Source: Tieghemostelium lacteum
Taxonomy: Eukaryota > Evosea > Eumycetozoa > Dictyosteliales > Raperosteliaceae
Direction of reading: 5' to 3'
Assembly (NCBI GenBank): GCA_001606155.1
Contig: LODT01000025.1
Span: 682,001 to 746,000, forward strand
DNA length: 64,000 nucleotides
In this document: in pieces, positions 49,419 through 61,700 of the stretch
How positions within the stretch are numbered: the first letter of the stretch is position 1
Layout: each line of letters begins with the position of its first letter
Program-made: the position numbers and the translations under genes
The notes under the pieces: model-generated
What the model saw: the letters and a program-made list of their open reading frames with translations, nothing else
What the model was told of the DNA's origin: nothing
Databases searched by the model: none

Positions 49419-52400
49419 TTATGACTTCAAAGCCATAACTTGTTTGTAATAGTCTTTTATCAATTGTTTGTCAGGTGATATTATTTTAAGTGGTTGTGTT
49501 TGAATGCTTAATAAAAATTGGAGTAACTGTGAATTTTGGGTATCAGTATTCGGAATTTCTAAACCTGTTTTAACTTTTTCAAGTTTTGTAGTAAAGAACT
49601 TTGGATTTATGAGATGTAGATGCGATGCATTTCGAATGAATAGAATATTACAGTAACTTGGTAGGAATTCAGGTGAAATCAAACCACGATTTGGAGATGA
49701 CAAAATTAATTGTAATTCTGGTTTGAATCTACCATATGTTTCCAATTCAAAGTTTTTCAGATTTTGGAGAAGTGACTTTAATTCATCACAATTCCTTTTA
49801 CTGAAGAAAAAACCAGATGTAATCTTTATATGTTGAAGTGTCTCTTTGTTTTTAGAATTCAACAATTTGGTTACTACACTATTTACAGCGGTGAGATTGT
49901 TATCAATCAAATTTCTTTGAAATGTTAAAGTTTCAAGACAATGGCAATGATCAATCAGATTGTTCATGGCAGCGCTTGACAAGGTGATTCCAAGAGAGAG
50001 ATTCACAAGATTAACCATATCTCTATGTAATTGATAATGAATTTGTGAGTCTTCAATCTCCAAACTTTTCAATTGATAAAATACATTTTCAGCTTCGGTA
50101 ATTTTGAAATTCTCCAAATCTAAATAGGACAAGTGAAAGATACCTTTTGAGAAAAATGACCATTTGCCACATGACACATTATGTATTCTTCGAATTCTAA
50201 TGTACTGGTAGTTATTAAACAAATTACAAACTATTTGAAAGAATGAATTCGAAGCCAATCCAATATTTAGAAGGTTTTTGTGGTTCTCAAACATGAAGTG
50301 TATGGACTTTTGTTGGAAAATATACTTTATGATTTTATAGTATAAGATTTGAGGTAGTTGTGGTACAACATCATTCACTCTGCTTAGTCTTTTAGAGACA
50401 TCATTCGATATCTTGTCATTGAGAAAATATAAATTATCAATATACTCTTCAATGATGATGCAATCCCATTGTCTTTGTTTTGACTTTCTAAGACTTTGGT
50501 AATACTCTGTAACTTCACTTTTGAATTCAATATCACCATTGAATGAATTTTTTGTTATACATTTAAAATATAACAATAAAATCTTGATATCTTCTTCACT
50601 CTCCAATGTTAATTGACTCTCCTTTTTAATTATTAGTCTTACTAAATACATCAATATATCACTGATGTGGTGATCTTCTAATATCATTGTTTTTGATATT
50701 ATCAGTTGAAGATGTTGGTTAAACTCTTTTAGATTTAAAGGAGTTTTTGAATATTTTTCAATAAACCTCTTTATGCATTGATCAACATTATTGGTAATGT
50801 ATGGAAGAGTGTCCATTATTAGTTTAATGTTGATAATGACATCATTATTAATGTAGTAATTCTGAATGTAATCATCTAAATTTAGTGAATTTTTAATGGC
50901 TAGTACTACTGTTGTAAAATTTTCTACTCTACCCTTCATAGAATCTAGTAGTTCTAATATAAATGAATAACCACCATATTGTTGAATTTCATCGAGTGAA
51001 TCAATTAAAAACTTGATAAAACTGATAATTGAGTCGATTTGTGTTAACTTTGTGAAAAAAGTGGTGATTTTATCTTTTCTATCCAAAAGATAAGGAAGGA
51101 TGCTTTCCGGGGTCAAATCGGAGTTATTATAGAAAGAAACTCCTGTTTTGAAATCGAATGATATTACAAAGAGTTCGAGGAGATCATTATACATCTCATT
51201 GAGAATTTTCACTTGGTTTTGGTTGGGTCGAGAATTCAATGTACATTTAATGTATTCAAATGCATTTAGGTAGAACCCCATCATTTGATTTGGTGATGAA
51301 TTTTTATAGATACTTTTTTTGACCATTGGTAGCATACTGAGAAGTTGTTTACCATCAACTGAGAATTTCATTAGATACTTCATCAAATAAAATTTCATTA
51401 GATACTCCATCAAATAAATTCTATTATATCCAGAACAATTGGCAATCCAATTGATTTTCTGATGATACTTGTTAAAGTGTTTCGATTGTGTCAGAGCAGA
51501 GAATATAATTGGATAGCAAATCAATTGATTTAAAATGCGGACTGAAGTGTCCATATTGTGTGACTCTTTATGTTTCTTTAGTATCATATCAAAGTTATCC
51601 ATTGCAAACTCTGGGTCAACGATGAGAAGTTCAAAATAGAGATTGGATATATACCGAGCTTTATAATTAATACTCAAAATTTTCTCTTCTGTTACTAGAT
51701 GTTGCAGTAATTTGGATTTCATTGATTTAGATATTGAGTTTGGGTAAAAACGAATCAGATTATTCAGTGCTAAAATACAGTTTTCTTTTACCCGAAATCT
51801 TTTATCCAAAGAAGTAGCTAACAATTGATTGAAAATGGTTGTTAGATTGGATTGTAATAGAGTGGGTTGATCAACTAATAGATAATTAATCATTTCAACC
51901 AAAGAAATAGGATGTTCTTTCCATTCTATTAAATAGTTCATACACCATTTACAAACTTCAATCTTTCCAAAATATTCTTCGAATTCTGTTGGTTGGCTTA
52001 GATTATAGAATATGATTGGCAATAATTTACAATATTCATTTGAGAATCGATAGATTTCATCTTTACTCAAATGGATACTAGTATATTGGAATAATGGTTT
52101 TATAATTGATACAGTTGATAACATATTTTCATTGAGAGTTTGTATAATATAGATAACCTGTGAAATGAACTCTCTTTTTTCAGATTCAATTGGACTATTA
52201 AATGTATTAATAATTGTTGGAATACTCTCCCATGCTTTGAAATCAAATATTTGTTTTTTATTCCCTGAAAAATTGTGTAATACCTATTGATATCAAATGG
52301 TTAAACTTCTGTTTTATATATATACATTAACCAAAACACACCCTTACAAATAAAGACATTGGTAAATTATCTGAGGAAACTAAATAAGGTTTTACTGGTT

Positions 52401-52584
52401 TCTTTAATAGCTCAATTAAAAGATCTTTATGTTCTTCTAGATCACTTAATTTATTTATTAATCCATTTCTGTAGATATAGGATGGATTACAGTTGATTAT
52501 ATATTCAATAGACGCTAAATAATCTGTTATATCTTTATTATCAGTTAGAGCTTGAAGAGTGGGAATACAATTTAAATAATCCAT
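49419..52584 (-). CDS. Array gene 2: large helical-repeat + F-box-like/LRR protein
   Basis: Two exons, 52342-52584 and 49419-52283, with a 58-nt intron identical in position and ends to those of its paralogues. The product is 1035 aa. The first exon (MDYLNCIPTLQALTDNKDIT) is almost identical to gene 1. Domain order is as in gene 1. It differs by a 9-residue insertion, YLMKYLMKF, after YLMEYLMKF (51361-51420), made by an in-frame 27-bp tandem duplication. A two- to three-residue insertion (FDFKAW for FKAW) early in exon 2 is shared with gene 3. Visually, gene 2 is closer to gene 3 than to gene 1 over most of its length. It retains a full open frame, suggesting recent duplication or selection. 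Confidence 0.8.
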
Positions 52585-53022
52585 TAAGATTGAAAATTAA
52601 TAAATTATTTGATTGATTGCGTAACAATAAAATAAAAATTCATTTTTTTTAAACACCCAAAAGTTTTACAACACAAATCCAACTTTTTTAATTCTAATTA
52701 TAGATTTTATGGGAAAATAATTATTTTACAAATTATATATATTCTTTTAGATATAGAGAGATACCAGTTCAAATAGATCAACATCAAAACTATTACTAGT
52801 TTTATTTTTGACAAGATTATCTTACGATAAGAAAGTTGGCTATTGTAATGCTATTAGTATACTAAAAGAAAGACAATCCATTTCATCAGAAGATATTGAA
52901 TTATATGTTAATAGGAAATGAATTCTATAGAAATATAATCATTAATTGTCATAAAGGATATGTTTATTTCAGCCTCTTTTATAAAGAATTGCAATAACAA
53001 TCTGGTATACATATGAAGTCAA
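52585..53022. other. Spacer between array genes 2 and 3
   Basis: 438 nt with the same layout as the other array spacer: upstream region of gene 2, ankyrin-like relic (52709-52943), 3' flank of gene 3. Confidence 0.7.
52709..52943 (+). pseudogene. Relic of the 5' end of the ankyrin-like gene (copy 2)
   Basis: Homologous to 56325-56672 and to the relic at 49104. It starts ATG GGA AAA TAA, so it is dead from the fourth codon. It shares the same internal deletions as relic 1 (e.g. loss between caacatcaaaactat and gacaagattat), so the decay began before the last duplication. Confidence 0.85.
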
Positions 53023-56000
53023 TTATGACTTCAAAGCCATAACTTGTTTGTAATAGTCTTTTATCAATTGTTTGTCAGGTGATATTATTTTAAGTGGTTG
53101 TGTTTGAAGGCTTAATAAAAATTGGAGTAACTGTAGATTTTGGGTATCAGTATTCGGAATTTCTAAATCTGTTTTAACTTTTTCAAGTTTTGTAGTAAAG
53201 AACTTTGGATTTATGAGATGTAGATGCGATGCATTTCGAATGAATAGAATATTACAGTAACTTGGTAGGAATTCAGGTGAAATCAAACCATGATTTGGAG
53301 ATGACAAAATTAATTGCAATTCTGGTTTGAATCTACCATATGTTTCCAATTCAAAGTTTTTCAGATTTTGGAGAAGTGACTTTAATTCATCACAATTCCT
53401 TTTACTGAAGAAAAAACCAGATGTAATCTTTATCTGTTGAAGTGTCTCTTTGTTTTTAGAATTCAACAATTTGGTTACTACACTATTTACAGCGGTGAGA
53501 TTGTTATCAATCAAATTTTTTTGAAATGTTAAAGTTTCAAGACAATGGCAATGATCAATCAGATTGTTCATGGCAGCGCTTGACAAGGTGATTCCAAGAG
53601 AGAGATTCACGAGATTAACCATATCTCTGTGTAATTGATAATGAATTTGTGAGTCTTCAATCTCCAAACTTTTCAATTGATAAAATACATTTTCAGCTTC
53701 GGTAATTTTGAAAGTCTCCAAATCTAAATATGACAAATGATAGATACCTTTTGAGAAAAATGACCATTTACCACATGATACATTATATATTCTTCGAATT
53801 CTATTGTACTGGTAGTTATTAAACAAATTACAAACTATTTGAAAGAATGAATTCGAAGCCAACCCAATATTTAGAAGGTTTTTGTTGTTCCCAAACATGA
53901 AATGTGTGGACTTTTGTTGGAAAATATACTTTATGATTTTATAGTGTAAGATTTGAGGTAGTTGTGGTACAACATCATTCACTCTGCTTAGTCTTTTAGA
54001 GACATCATTCGATATCTTGTCATTGAGAAAATATAAACTCTCAATATACTCTTCAATGATGATACAATCCCATTGTCTTTGATTTGACTTTCTAAGACTT
54101 TGGTAATACTTTGTAACTTCACTTTTGAATTCAATATCACCATTGAATGAATTTTTTGTTATAAATTTAAGATATAACAATAAAATCTTGATATCTTCTT
54201 CACTCTCCAATTTTAATTGACTCTCTTTTTTAATTATTAATCTTACTAAATACATCAATATATCACTGATGTGGTGATCTTCTAATATCATTGTTTTTGA
54301 TATTATCAGATGAAGATTTTGGTTAAACTCTTTTAGATTTAAAGGAGTTTTTGAATATTTTTCAATAAATTTCTTTATGTATTGATCAACATTATTGGTA
54401 ATGTATGGTAGAGTGTCCATTATTAGTTTACTATTGATAATGACATCATTATTAATGTAGTAATTCTGAATGTAATCATCTAAATTTAGTGAATTTTTAA
54501 TGGCTAGTACTACTTCTGTAAAATATAATACACTCCCCTTCATACTATCTAGTAGTTCTAATATAAATGAATAACCACCATATTGTTGAATTTCATTGAG
54601 TGAATCAATTAAAAACTTGATAAAACTGATAATTGAGTCGATTTGTGTTAACTTTGTGAAAAAAGTGGTGATTTTATCTTTTCTATCCAAAAGATAAGGA
54701 AGGATGCTTTCCGGGGTCAAATTGGAGTTATTATAGAATGAGATTCCTGTTTTGAAATCGAATGATATTACAAAGAGTTCGAGGAGATCATTATACATCT
54801 CATTGAGAATTTTCACTTGGTTTTGGTTGGGTCGAGATTTCAATGCACATTTAATGTATTCAAATGCATTTAGGTAGAACCCCATCATTTGATTTTGCGA
54901 TGAATTTTTATCGATACCCTTTTTGACCATTGGTAGCATACTGAGAAGTTGTTTACCATCAACTGAGAATTTCATTAGATACTCCATCAGATAAATTCTA
55001 TTAGATCCAGAACAGTTGGCAATCCAATTGATTTTCTGATGATACTTGTTAAAGTGTTTCGATTGTGTCAGAGCAGAGAATATAATTGGATAGCAAATCA
55101 ATCGATTTAAAATGCAGACTGAAGTATCCATATTGTGTGACTCTTTATGTTTCTTTAGTATCATATCAAAGTTATCCATTGTAAACTCTGGGTCAATGAT
55201 GAGAAGTTCAAAATAGAGATTGGATATATACGGAGCATTATAATTAATACTCAAAATTTTCTCTTCTGTTACTAGATGTTGCAGTAATTTGGATTTCATT
55301 GATTTAGATATTGAGTTTGGGTAAAAACGAATCAGATTAGTCAGTGCTAAAATACAGTTTTCTTTTACCAAAAATCTTTTATCCAAAGAAGTAGCTAACA
55401 AATGATTGAAAATGGTTGTTAGATTGGATTGTAATATAGTGGGTTGAGCAGCTAATAGATAATTAATCATTCCAACCAAAGAAATAGGATGTTCTTTCCA
55501 TTCTATTAAATAGTTTATACACCATTTACAAACTTCAATCTTTCCAAAATATTCTTCGAATACAGTTGGTTGGCTTAGATTATAGAATATAATTGGCAGT
55601 AATTTACAATATTCATTTGAGAATCGATAGATTTCATCTTTACTCAAATGGATACTAGTATATTGGAATAATGGTTTTATAATTGATACAGTTGATAACA
55701 TATTTTCATTGAGAGTTTGTATAATATAGATAACCTGTGAAATGAACTCTCTTTTTTCAGATTCAATTGGACTATTAAATGTATTAATAATTGTTGGAAT
55801 ACTCTCCCATGCTTTGAAATCAAATATTTGTTTTTTATTCCCTGAAAAATTGTGTAATACCTATTGATATCAAATGGTTAAACTTCTGTTTTATATATAT
55901 ATCTATGATTTATAAACCAAAACACACCTTTACAACTAAAGACATTGGTAAATTATTTGAGGAAACATAAATAGTTTTTACCCGTTTCTTTAATAGGTCA

Positions 56001-56170
56001 ATTACAAGATCTTTATGTTCTTCTAGATCACTTAATTTAGTTACTAATCCATTTCTGTAGATATAGGATGGATTACAGGTGATTATAAATTTAATAGACG
56101 CTAAATAATCTGTTATATCTTTATCATCAGCTAGAGCTTGAAGAGTGGGAATACAATGTAAATAGTCCAT
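53023..56170 (-). CDS. Array gene 3: large helical-repeat + F-box-like/LRR protein
   Basis: Two exons, 55928-56170 and 53023-55860, with an intron of 67 nt (GTGTGT...CAATAG, a little longer than in the paralogues). The product is 1026 aa. Exon 1 (MDYLHCIPTLQALADDKDIT) is more diverged than exon 1 of genes 1 and 2. Domain layout is otherwise identical, including VPQLPQILHYKIIKYIFQQK and the LRR-like C-terminal third. This copy keeps the ancestral arrangement, since its start is 154 nt from the divergent intact ankyrin-like gene. It therefore probably represents the parental unit of the array. Function is unknown, as for its paralogues. Confidence 0.8.
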
Positions 56171-56324
56171 TGAGATTCAATTAATAAATTATTAGATTGA
56201 GTGTCAGAATTTTATAACAAAAAATGTATATTTTTTTTCAGAAATATTTGTAAAACTCTGAAAGTTTTACGACACAACAAATCGAACTTTTATAAATCTT
56301 ATAGAAGTGTATCTATAGATTTTA
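56171..56324. promoter_or_regulatory. 154-bp divergent promoter, array gene 3 / ankyrin-like gene
   Basis: The only sequence between two divergent ATGs. A derivative of it is present in both array spacers (acacaacaaatc(g/t)aacttttataaatct-type block near 56270, compare ~49050 and ~52660), so genes 1 and 2 kept the same promoter when duplicated. Confidence 0.55.
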
Positions 56325-58709
56325 ATGGAAAATAATCAAGAATTATTTTACAAAATATGGAAAAATAAATACATTTGTAATTTGATTTGGCATTATGTTA
56401 AATCTTTTAGATATTATGATTGTCATAGAGAGATACCAAATCAAATAGATCAACATCAAAACTATTACAGGTTATCTAGTTTAAGTTGGTTTTTGGAAAA
56501 TAAACAATTGGTACTGTTATGTTATAGATTAGATAGACAAGATTATATTACAATAGAAATATTGGGTATTGAAATGCTATTTAGTAGACTAAAAGAAAAA
56601 GACAATCCATTTCATCAGAAGATATTGAAATACATGTTAATAGAAAATGAATTCTATAGAAATAGAATCATTGAAATATTTAGTCGTACCAATCTACGCT
56701 CTATTAATTCTCTATTGGAGTTATCAATATATCACCAAAACCTATTGGCATTAGAGTTAATGTTAGATAACATTACATTATATACATACAATACAATGAC
56801 CATGTTACATGAAACTATAAAAACTAAAAATATGGATATCATCAAGTTACTAAACACCAGAGGACTGTTAAGTAAAACTACACTATCCATTATTGTAAAT
56901 TCGAAAGTATACCTTACCAAAGAGATATCCAATTTCATTGTTGAAAATGCTAATCTTCATAATGAATCTTCACTATCCACACCAAAGTTATCAACAGGCT
57001 ACACCTCATCTTTGATGGAACTCAATTTCCAACTGTTAGAGACTATTACCAATCACTTTATCATACAGGATAAAGACTATAAAATGTATGAAGAGTTCAA
57101 CCCACATCAAGTAGACAGAGATCATTTTGTGAATTTTATATTCCTACATTTGAAATTCAAGCAGAATACCAAAAACAATTTGACAACACTTGAAAAGTAC
57201 CTGTTGGACCCGTTTCACAGGGTATCTATAACATTGGAACAGTACAAGAGATACTATTTCACCGAACTGGAATTTGAGTTTATAGAGAGTTTAAAGTTCT
57301 ACAGCAGATACTTTAATGACAGAATAATTTATTTTAGTAAAAAGTATGATACCAATAATTTGTCTCTGTTACTGTCACTAAAGAACTGTTCTACTACTCC
57401 TATACTCTATATAGCATTTCAACATGCCAATCTACAGCTTTTAAAACTTTTGGAAAATGAACAATTGATCAGAGGTAAATTTCAATCATTTCACTTTTCT
57501 CCTGTGGTTCCCGATACCTCAGGTATTCATAAACCTATTATCAATATAACTGAAATACCAGTAGAAAGAATTCGAGAGTTTTCAGAATACCTGAATTCCC
57601 CCACTACCTGTAAAAATATTTTCCAAAAGTTTAAAATTACCATTGGAAATCTACTTGAGTTTACATGTCATCTAAAGTCACTGGAAATGATAGAAATGGT
57701 ACTTAAAAACCGATTGTCCATTACCAATTCCCATGTACTTGATATTCAAGGTGTATTAACAGGGTTTATATCATTGGCTGCCAATAACCAAGATTTGTAT
57801 CCTAAAGACTATGTTTTAGCAGTTGGTCAGATTTTTGAAAAACATGGATTCAGAGTTAACGCTAGTCTAGATCAATTAGTATCTAATGCCACTGATAAGA
57901 ATATACCGGAATGTAGATACATTACATCTACTTTTAATTATAAATGGATGGAAAATCATCTTATTATGAAATCAATTAATGAATCATGTATAAATTTGTA
58001 CAAGTATATATTCACGGAATGTTTAAACCTGAAGTTTCATAATGACTCCTATACCGTTGCAGTCAGTAACAATTTACCTCTCTGTAGATTTCTATGGAGT
58101 ATGATGGACTCTGATCAACAAGGTAAATTAAAAGCCAGATACTATTTAATTGATGATAAATTTGATACCCATAAACCTAATGAATCAGCACCTTATCTTC
58201 TTCTAAGAGAATATAAACTCAACCAATTATACAATTCATTCAGTACCCAGTTTTACTCTGATCTAAAACCAAAAGAAATTGAAAAATTCTCTGATAAACT
58301 TGGTAGAATTGGTAATCTAACTATTATAAATTTTCTAATTCAACATGAACCTTTTAGATCTAATCCTACAGTTCCATTTCATATTCTCAATGGTGCAATT
58401 ATTTCTAATCACATTGATACTGTATTTCATCTTCTCACCGACGAACATAAAAATCTTTTTTTCAAAGCACTAACATCTAATAGTCTGAAAGCATCCATTT
58501 TACAAGGACACATTGAAATGAGTATTCTCCTATCCTATTATATAAACACTTCCATCCTCATTATATCAACTCTCAAATCTTTATATCCAAAAGAACCACT
58601 CAAACATATCAAGCCACTTCTAGATCTAATCCCAAATGACAATGTACAATCAATCATCAACCAAAAAATTAAACCCAATTTTCCATCACTAAATAATTAT
58701 TTAATATAA
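56325..58709 (+). CDS. Ankyrin-like repeat family protein of dictyostelid type
   Basis: Single exon, 794 aa. The start MENNQELFYKIWKNKYICNL followed by IWHYVKS is typical of large dictyostelid families with an N-terminal F-box-like helix and divergent ankyrin-like helical repeats. Repeat-like units include INSLLELSIYHQNLLALELM, TMLHETIKTKNMDIIKLLNT, PILYIAFQHANLQLLKLLEN and ILNGAIISNHIDTVFHLLTD. No canonical ankyrin TPLH motif is strong. It is the only full-length copy in the window; two 5' relics lie upstream in the array. No enzymatic domain is present. A protein-interaction role is the most that can be inferred. Confidence 0.8.
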   Translation: MENNQELFYKIWKNKYICNLIWHYVKSFRYYDCHREIPNQIDQHQNYYRLSSLSWFLENKQLVLLCYRLDRQDYITIEILGIEMLFSRLKEKDNPFHQKILKYMLIENEFYRNRIIEIFSRTNLRSINSLLELSIYHQNLLALELMLDNITLYTYNTMTMLHETIKTKNMDIIKLLNTRGLLSKTTLSIIVNSKVYLTKEISNFIVENANLHNESSLSTPKLSTGYTSSLMELNFQLLETITNHFIIQDKDYKMYEEFNPHQVDRDHFVNFIFLHLKFKQNTKNNLTTLEKYLLDPFHRVSITLEQYKRYYFTELEFEFIESLKFYSRYFNDRIIYFSKKYDTNNLSLLLSLKNCSTTPILYIAFQHANLQLLKLLENEQLIRGKFQSFHFSPVVPDTSGIHKPIINITEIPVERIREFSEYLNSPTTCKNIFQKFKITIGNLLEFTCHLKSLEMIEMVLKNRLSITNSHVLDIQGVLTGFISLAANNQDLYPKDYVLAVGQIFEKHGFRVNASLDQLVSNATDKNIPECRYITSTFNYKWMENHLIMKSINESCINLYKYIFTECLNLKFHNDSYTVAVSNNLPLCRFLWSMMDSDQQGKLKARYYLIDDKFDTHKPNESAPYLLLREYKLNQLYNSFSTQFYSDLKPKEIEKFSDKLGRIGNLTIINFLIQHEPFRSNPTVPFHILNGAIISNHIDTVFHLLTDEHKNLFFKALTSNSLKASILQGHIEMSILLSYYINTSILIISTLKSLYPKEPLKHIKPLLDLIPNDNVQSIINQKIKPNFPSLNNYLI

Positions 58710-58765
58710 TAATAATACAATAATAATTACTTTTTATAACTAGTTACTAGTTTTTTGAATTTTCT

Positions 58766-61700
58766 TTAAATTTTTCTACTAATTCTCTGTAGACGGAAAA
58801 CCCTTCTGATTTTAACACCCCAAGTCCAATGTTTTCTATACTGGTATATAAATAGAGCTACACCTACTAAAATAACAGCAAGTGAGCAACCAACAATTAT
58901 ACCAATCAATTGAACGGTTGTCAAACTATCAGAGTCTAGTGAATCAGTACATAAAGAATTTGGTTGTTCTCTAGCAGGTTTAGTGTCAACTAATATACTG
59001 AAATCAGGGTCAATATGAACTTTAGTTGAATAGAAAGGAATTTGAATGGCTAAATAGGATGATATTTGATTTGTAGATTCATTTTCAGTATCTGAAGTTA
59101 CAATGGTAGATATTGCAGTTATTCTGGTATCTACTATAGCTCTTTTGATAAATCTACCATAGAGACTGTTACCATTGACCTGTAGTTTAATATACTCTGA
59201 ATCACTATCTGTTGTATTACCACTGTCTTGATAGATACATGATCCCACTGTTGACTCTGATGATATAATACTGGCATACATTCTTAGTTGTAATCTATTT
59301 AAATTGGATTCAAAATGGTATTTGGTCATTGTGATATTGTATTTAAGGGTTGATGGATTCATTACCAGATCTTGATCCGCAAATCTTATGATTTGGCTAT
59401 CCCTAAACCATTCCATTGCAACTGTAATATTAGTTGTAGTTGAATATCTAGTAACTTGAGTTTCATAGAGATATCTTAGATTTTGGGAACCTTCTAAAGT
59501 GGAATTGGTAAATACCCAATCTTCATCAAATTTATGTGAATTCACTAGTGTTCCATCAAATTTATATTCATCAAGAGACACTATACTGATGAGTGTAGTT
59601 AGAGATATAATATCCTCTTCTTGACTGTCACTAGACCCTGGAATTATATCAACTTGTGTTGTAGCCTGTGGAGATGATGAATTTACAATAGGAGGTTGTG
59701 AAGGTATAACTCTAGATGAACAGTCAATTCCAAACCAAGGTTCAGAACAAATACATCCAGTAGGTGTACAAGTTCCTTTTCCACTACACTCCGGAGTTCC
59801 AGCACATTTCTGTGGAACTTGTGTAAATGATGGTGTGGGTGTTGGAAATACAATAACTTGTCTAACTTTTGGTACAACAGTCAAAGTATTACTAGCCACA
59901 CCAGCAACATATACAATTACATCATAAGGTACATTGGATTTTGGAATTGAAATTATATTCACCATCACAGTTGAAAATGCATTAGCTGTATAGTTCACTG
60001 TAGAATTCGAACTTATATGGATAGCTATATCTGTTAAAATCTCACCAAAGTTTCTACCAAATAAAACCAATTGATCTTCATCGGTGTATACAGGTAAATA
60101 GCTCTCTATAATTGGTACATTAAACATAGATGTAACTTGAAATGGAACTGACCACTCATTTCCACCGACATTATATACATCATCAGCATAACCATGAATT
60201 GATATATAAAACTCTCCAATTGGAAACCCAAATCCATATGGTAAATTAGTTGAACAATCTGCTATGTAATGATTGGCTAGAACCTGTGTATAAGAATTGG
60301 ATTTTATATAAAATTCCTGGTAGAGTGTGTAGTATCTACACCAAGGTATATGTCTACCACTTATATTTGAGTCTGCATCTTTAATTTGGAATGATATATT
60401 CACTAATCTTGTATTTGAGAATACATCTAATGGTATACCAAGTACTGAATTTCCTACTACATATGGAGGTGTTATATCTGAACTTGGTGTTGTACATGGT
60501 ACATTTAAAACTGTAATCTCATTCTCTAAATACAGTAAGGGACTTATACCATTATCAATTACAAGACCACGACTATAGATACCTTTAGCACCACCATTAT
60601 CCTCTAACTCCACATAAACAATTTGGTAACTTTCAGCAACTCTGCATACTGATGGTATGGGTATAGACAACACATACGTGTCCAATGACTGATTTTTACC
60701 AACTGAATTTAATAAAAATTCATAAGGTTGTAGATCATTGGTACTCTGAATTTGAATAATACCAGATTTAAATCCATTTATAAGGTCTTCTATTACAATA
60801 GTCCATGTTAGGAATGTTGCGAATTGAATAGGGGTTACTGAGGTTATAGCAGGTGGCATTCTATCACCACCACGTTGAGAAACAACCCTAAGTTCAGCTT
60901 TTGATCCAATCATTTGTACTAAATCAAATGATGACAGTGTTATAGATGGATATCTAAGATTATAAAACAGAGGTCCAGGTGGAGGATTCATTGGAATTTT
61001 GAAATTAATTACAAATGCCTTATAGACATCATCCCATTCACCTGCAGTATAGTCCTTGTCATGGTCTAGTTTAATGAATACCTTACGATACTGGTTATTA
61101 GGTGTAGAGAAATTCAATACCAATGTATTTACAAAATCAGTATCAGTACAATCGATATCGTTATGAAGGAATTCAAAATAGTTGATAAAAGTGTCACTGG
61201 GTTGGAAATCAGAAAGTGGGATGGCATAGGGAAAGATCTTAAATGGAGGATATAGATTACCAGATTTGAATTCGTAGTCAATCATAGCTTGATTTCCAGC
61301 TTGATCAAAGATTAGGATTCTTTCCAGATCGATTATCTCTTTAGCTTCGAGTGTTATAACTTTTTCAAAGACACCAGATTTGAAGGTACCACTTATCAAA
61401 TCAGATGGAAAGAGTTTATAGCCATCACTTTTGGAGGATTGACCTATTTGTATATATGCAACTCCAGAGTCTGAATCAGAAGCAGTTATTCTAATTACCA
61501 TAGTAAGACCTTTCAAAGACACCCATTCAACTTTAGTGATATCAGGTATTACATTATCAGGTGTTGTAGATATTACATCATAGGAAGCTGGATTAGCACT
61601 TCCATAGTAGAATCCCATGTTTGATCTACAAAATGCTGAAATTACTAAACTATACTGTCCAATAGCTGACCCATAGTTACCATCCATGATACCAATGGGA

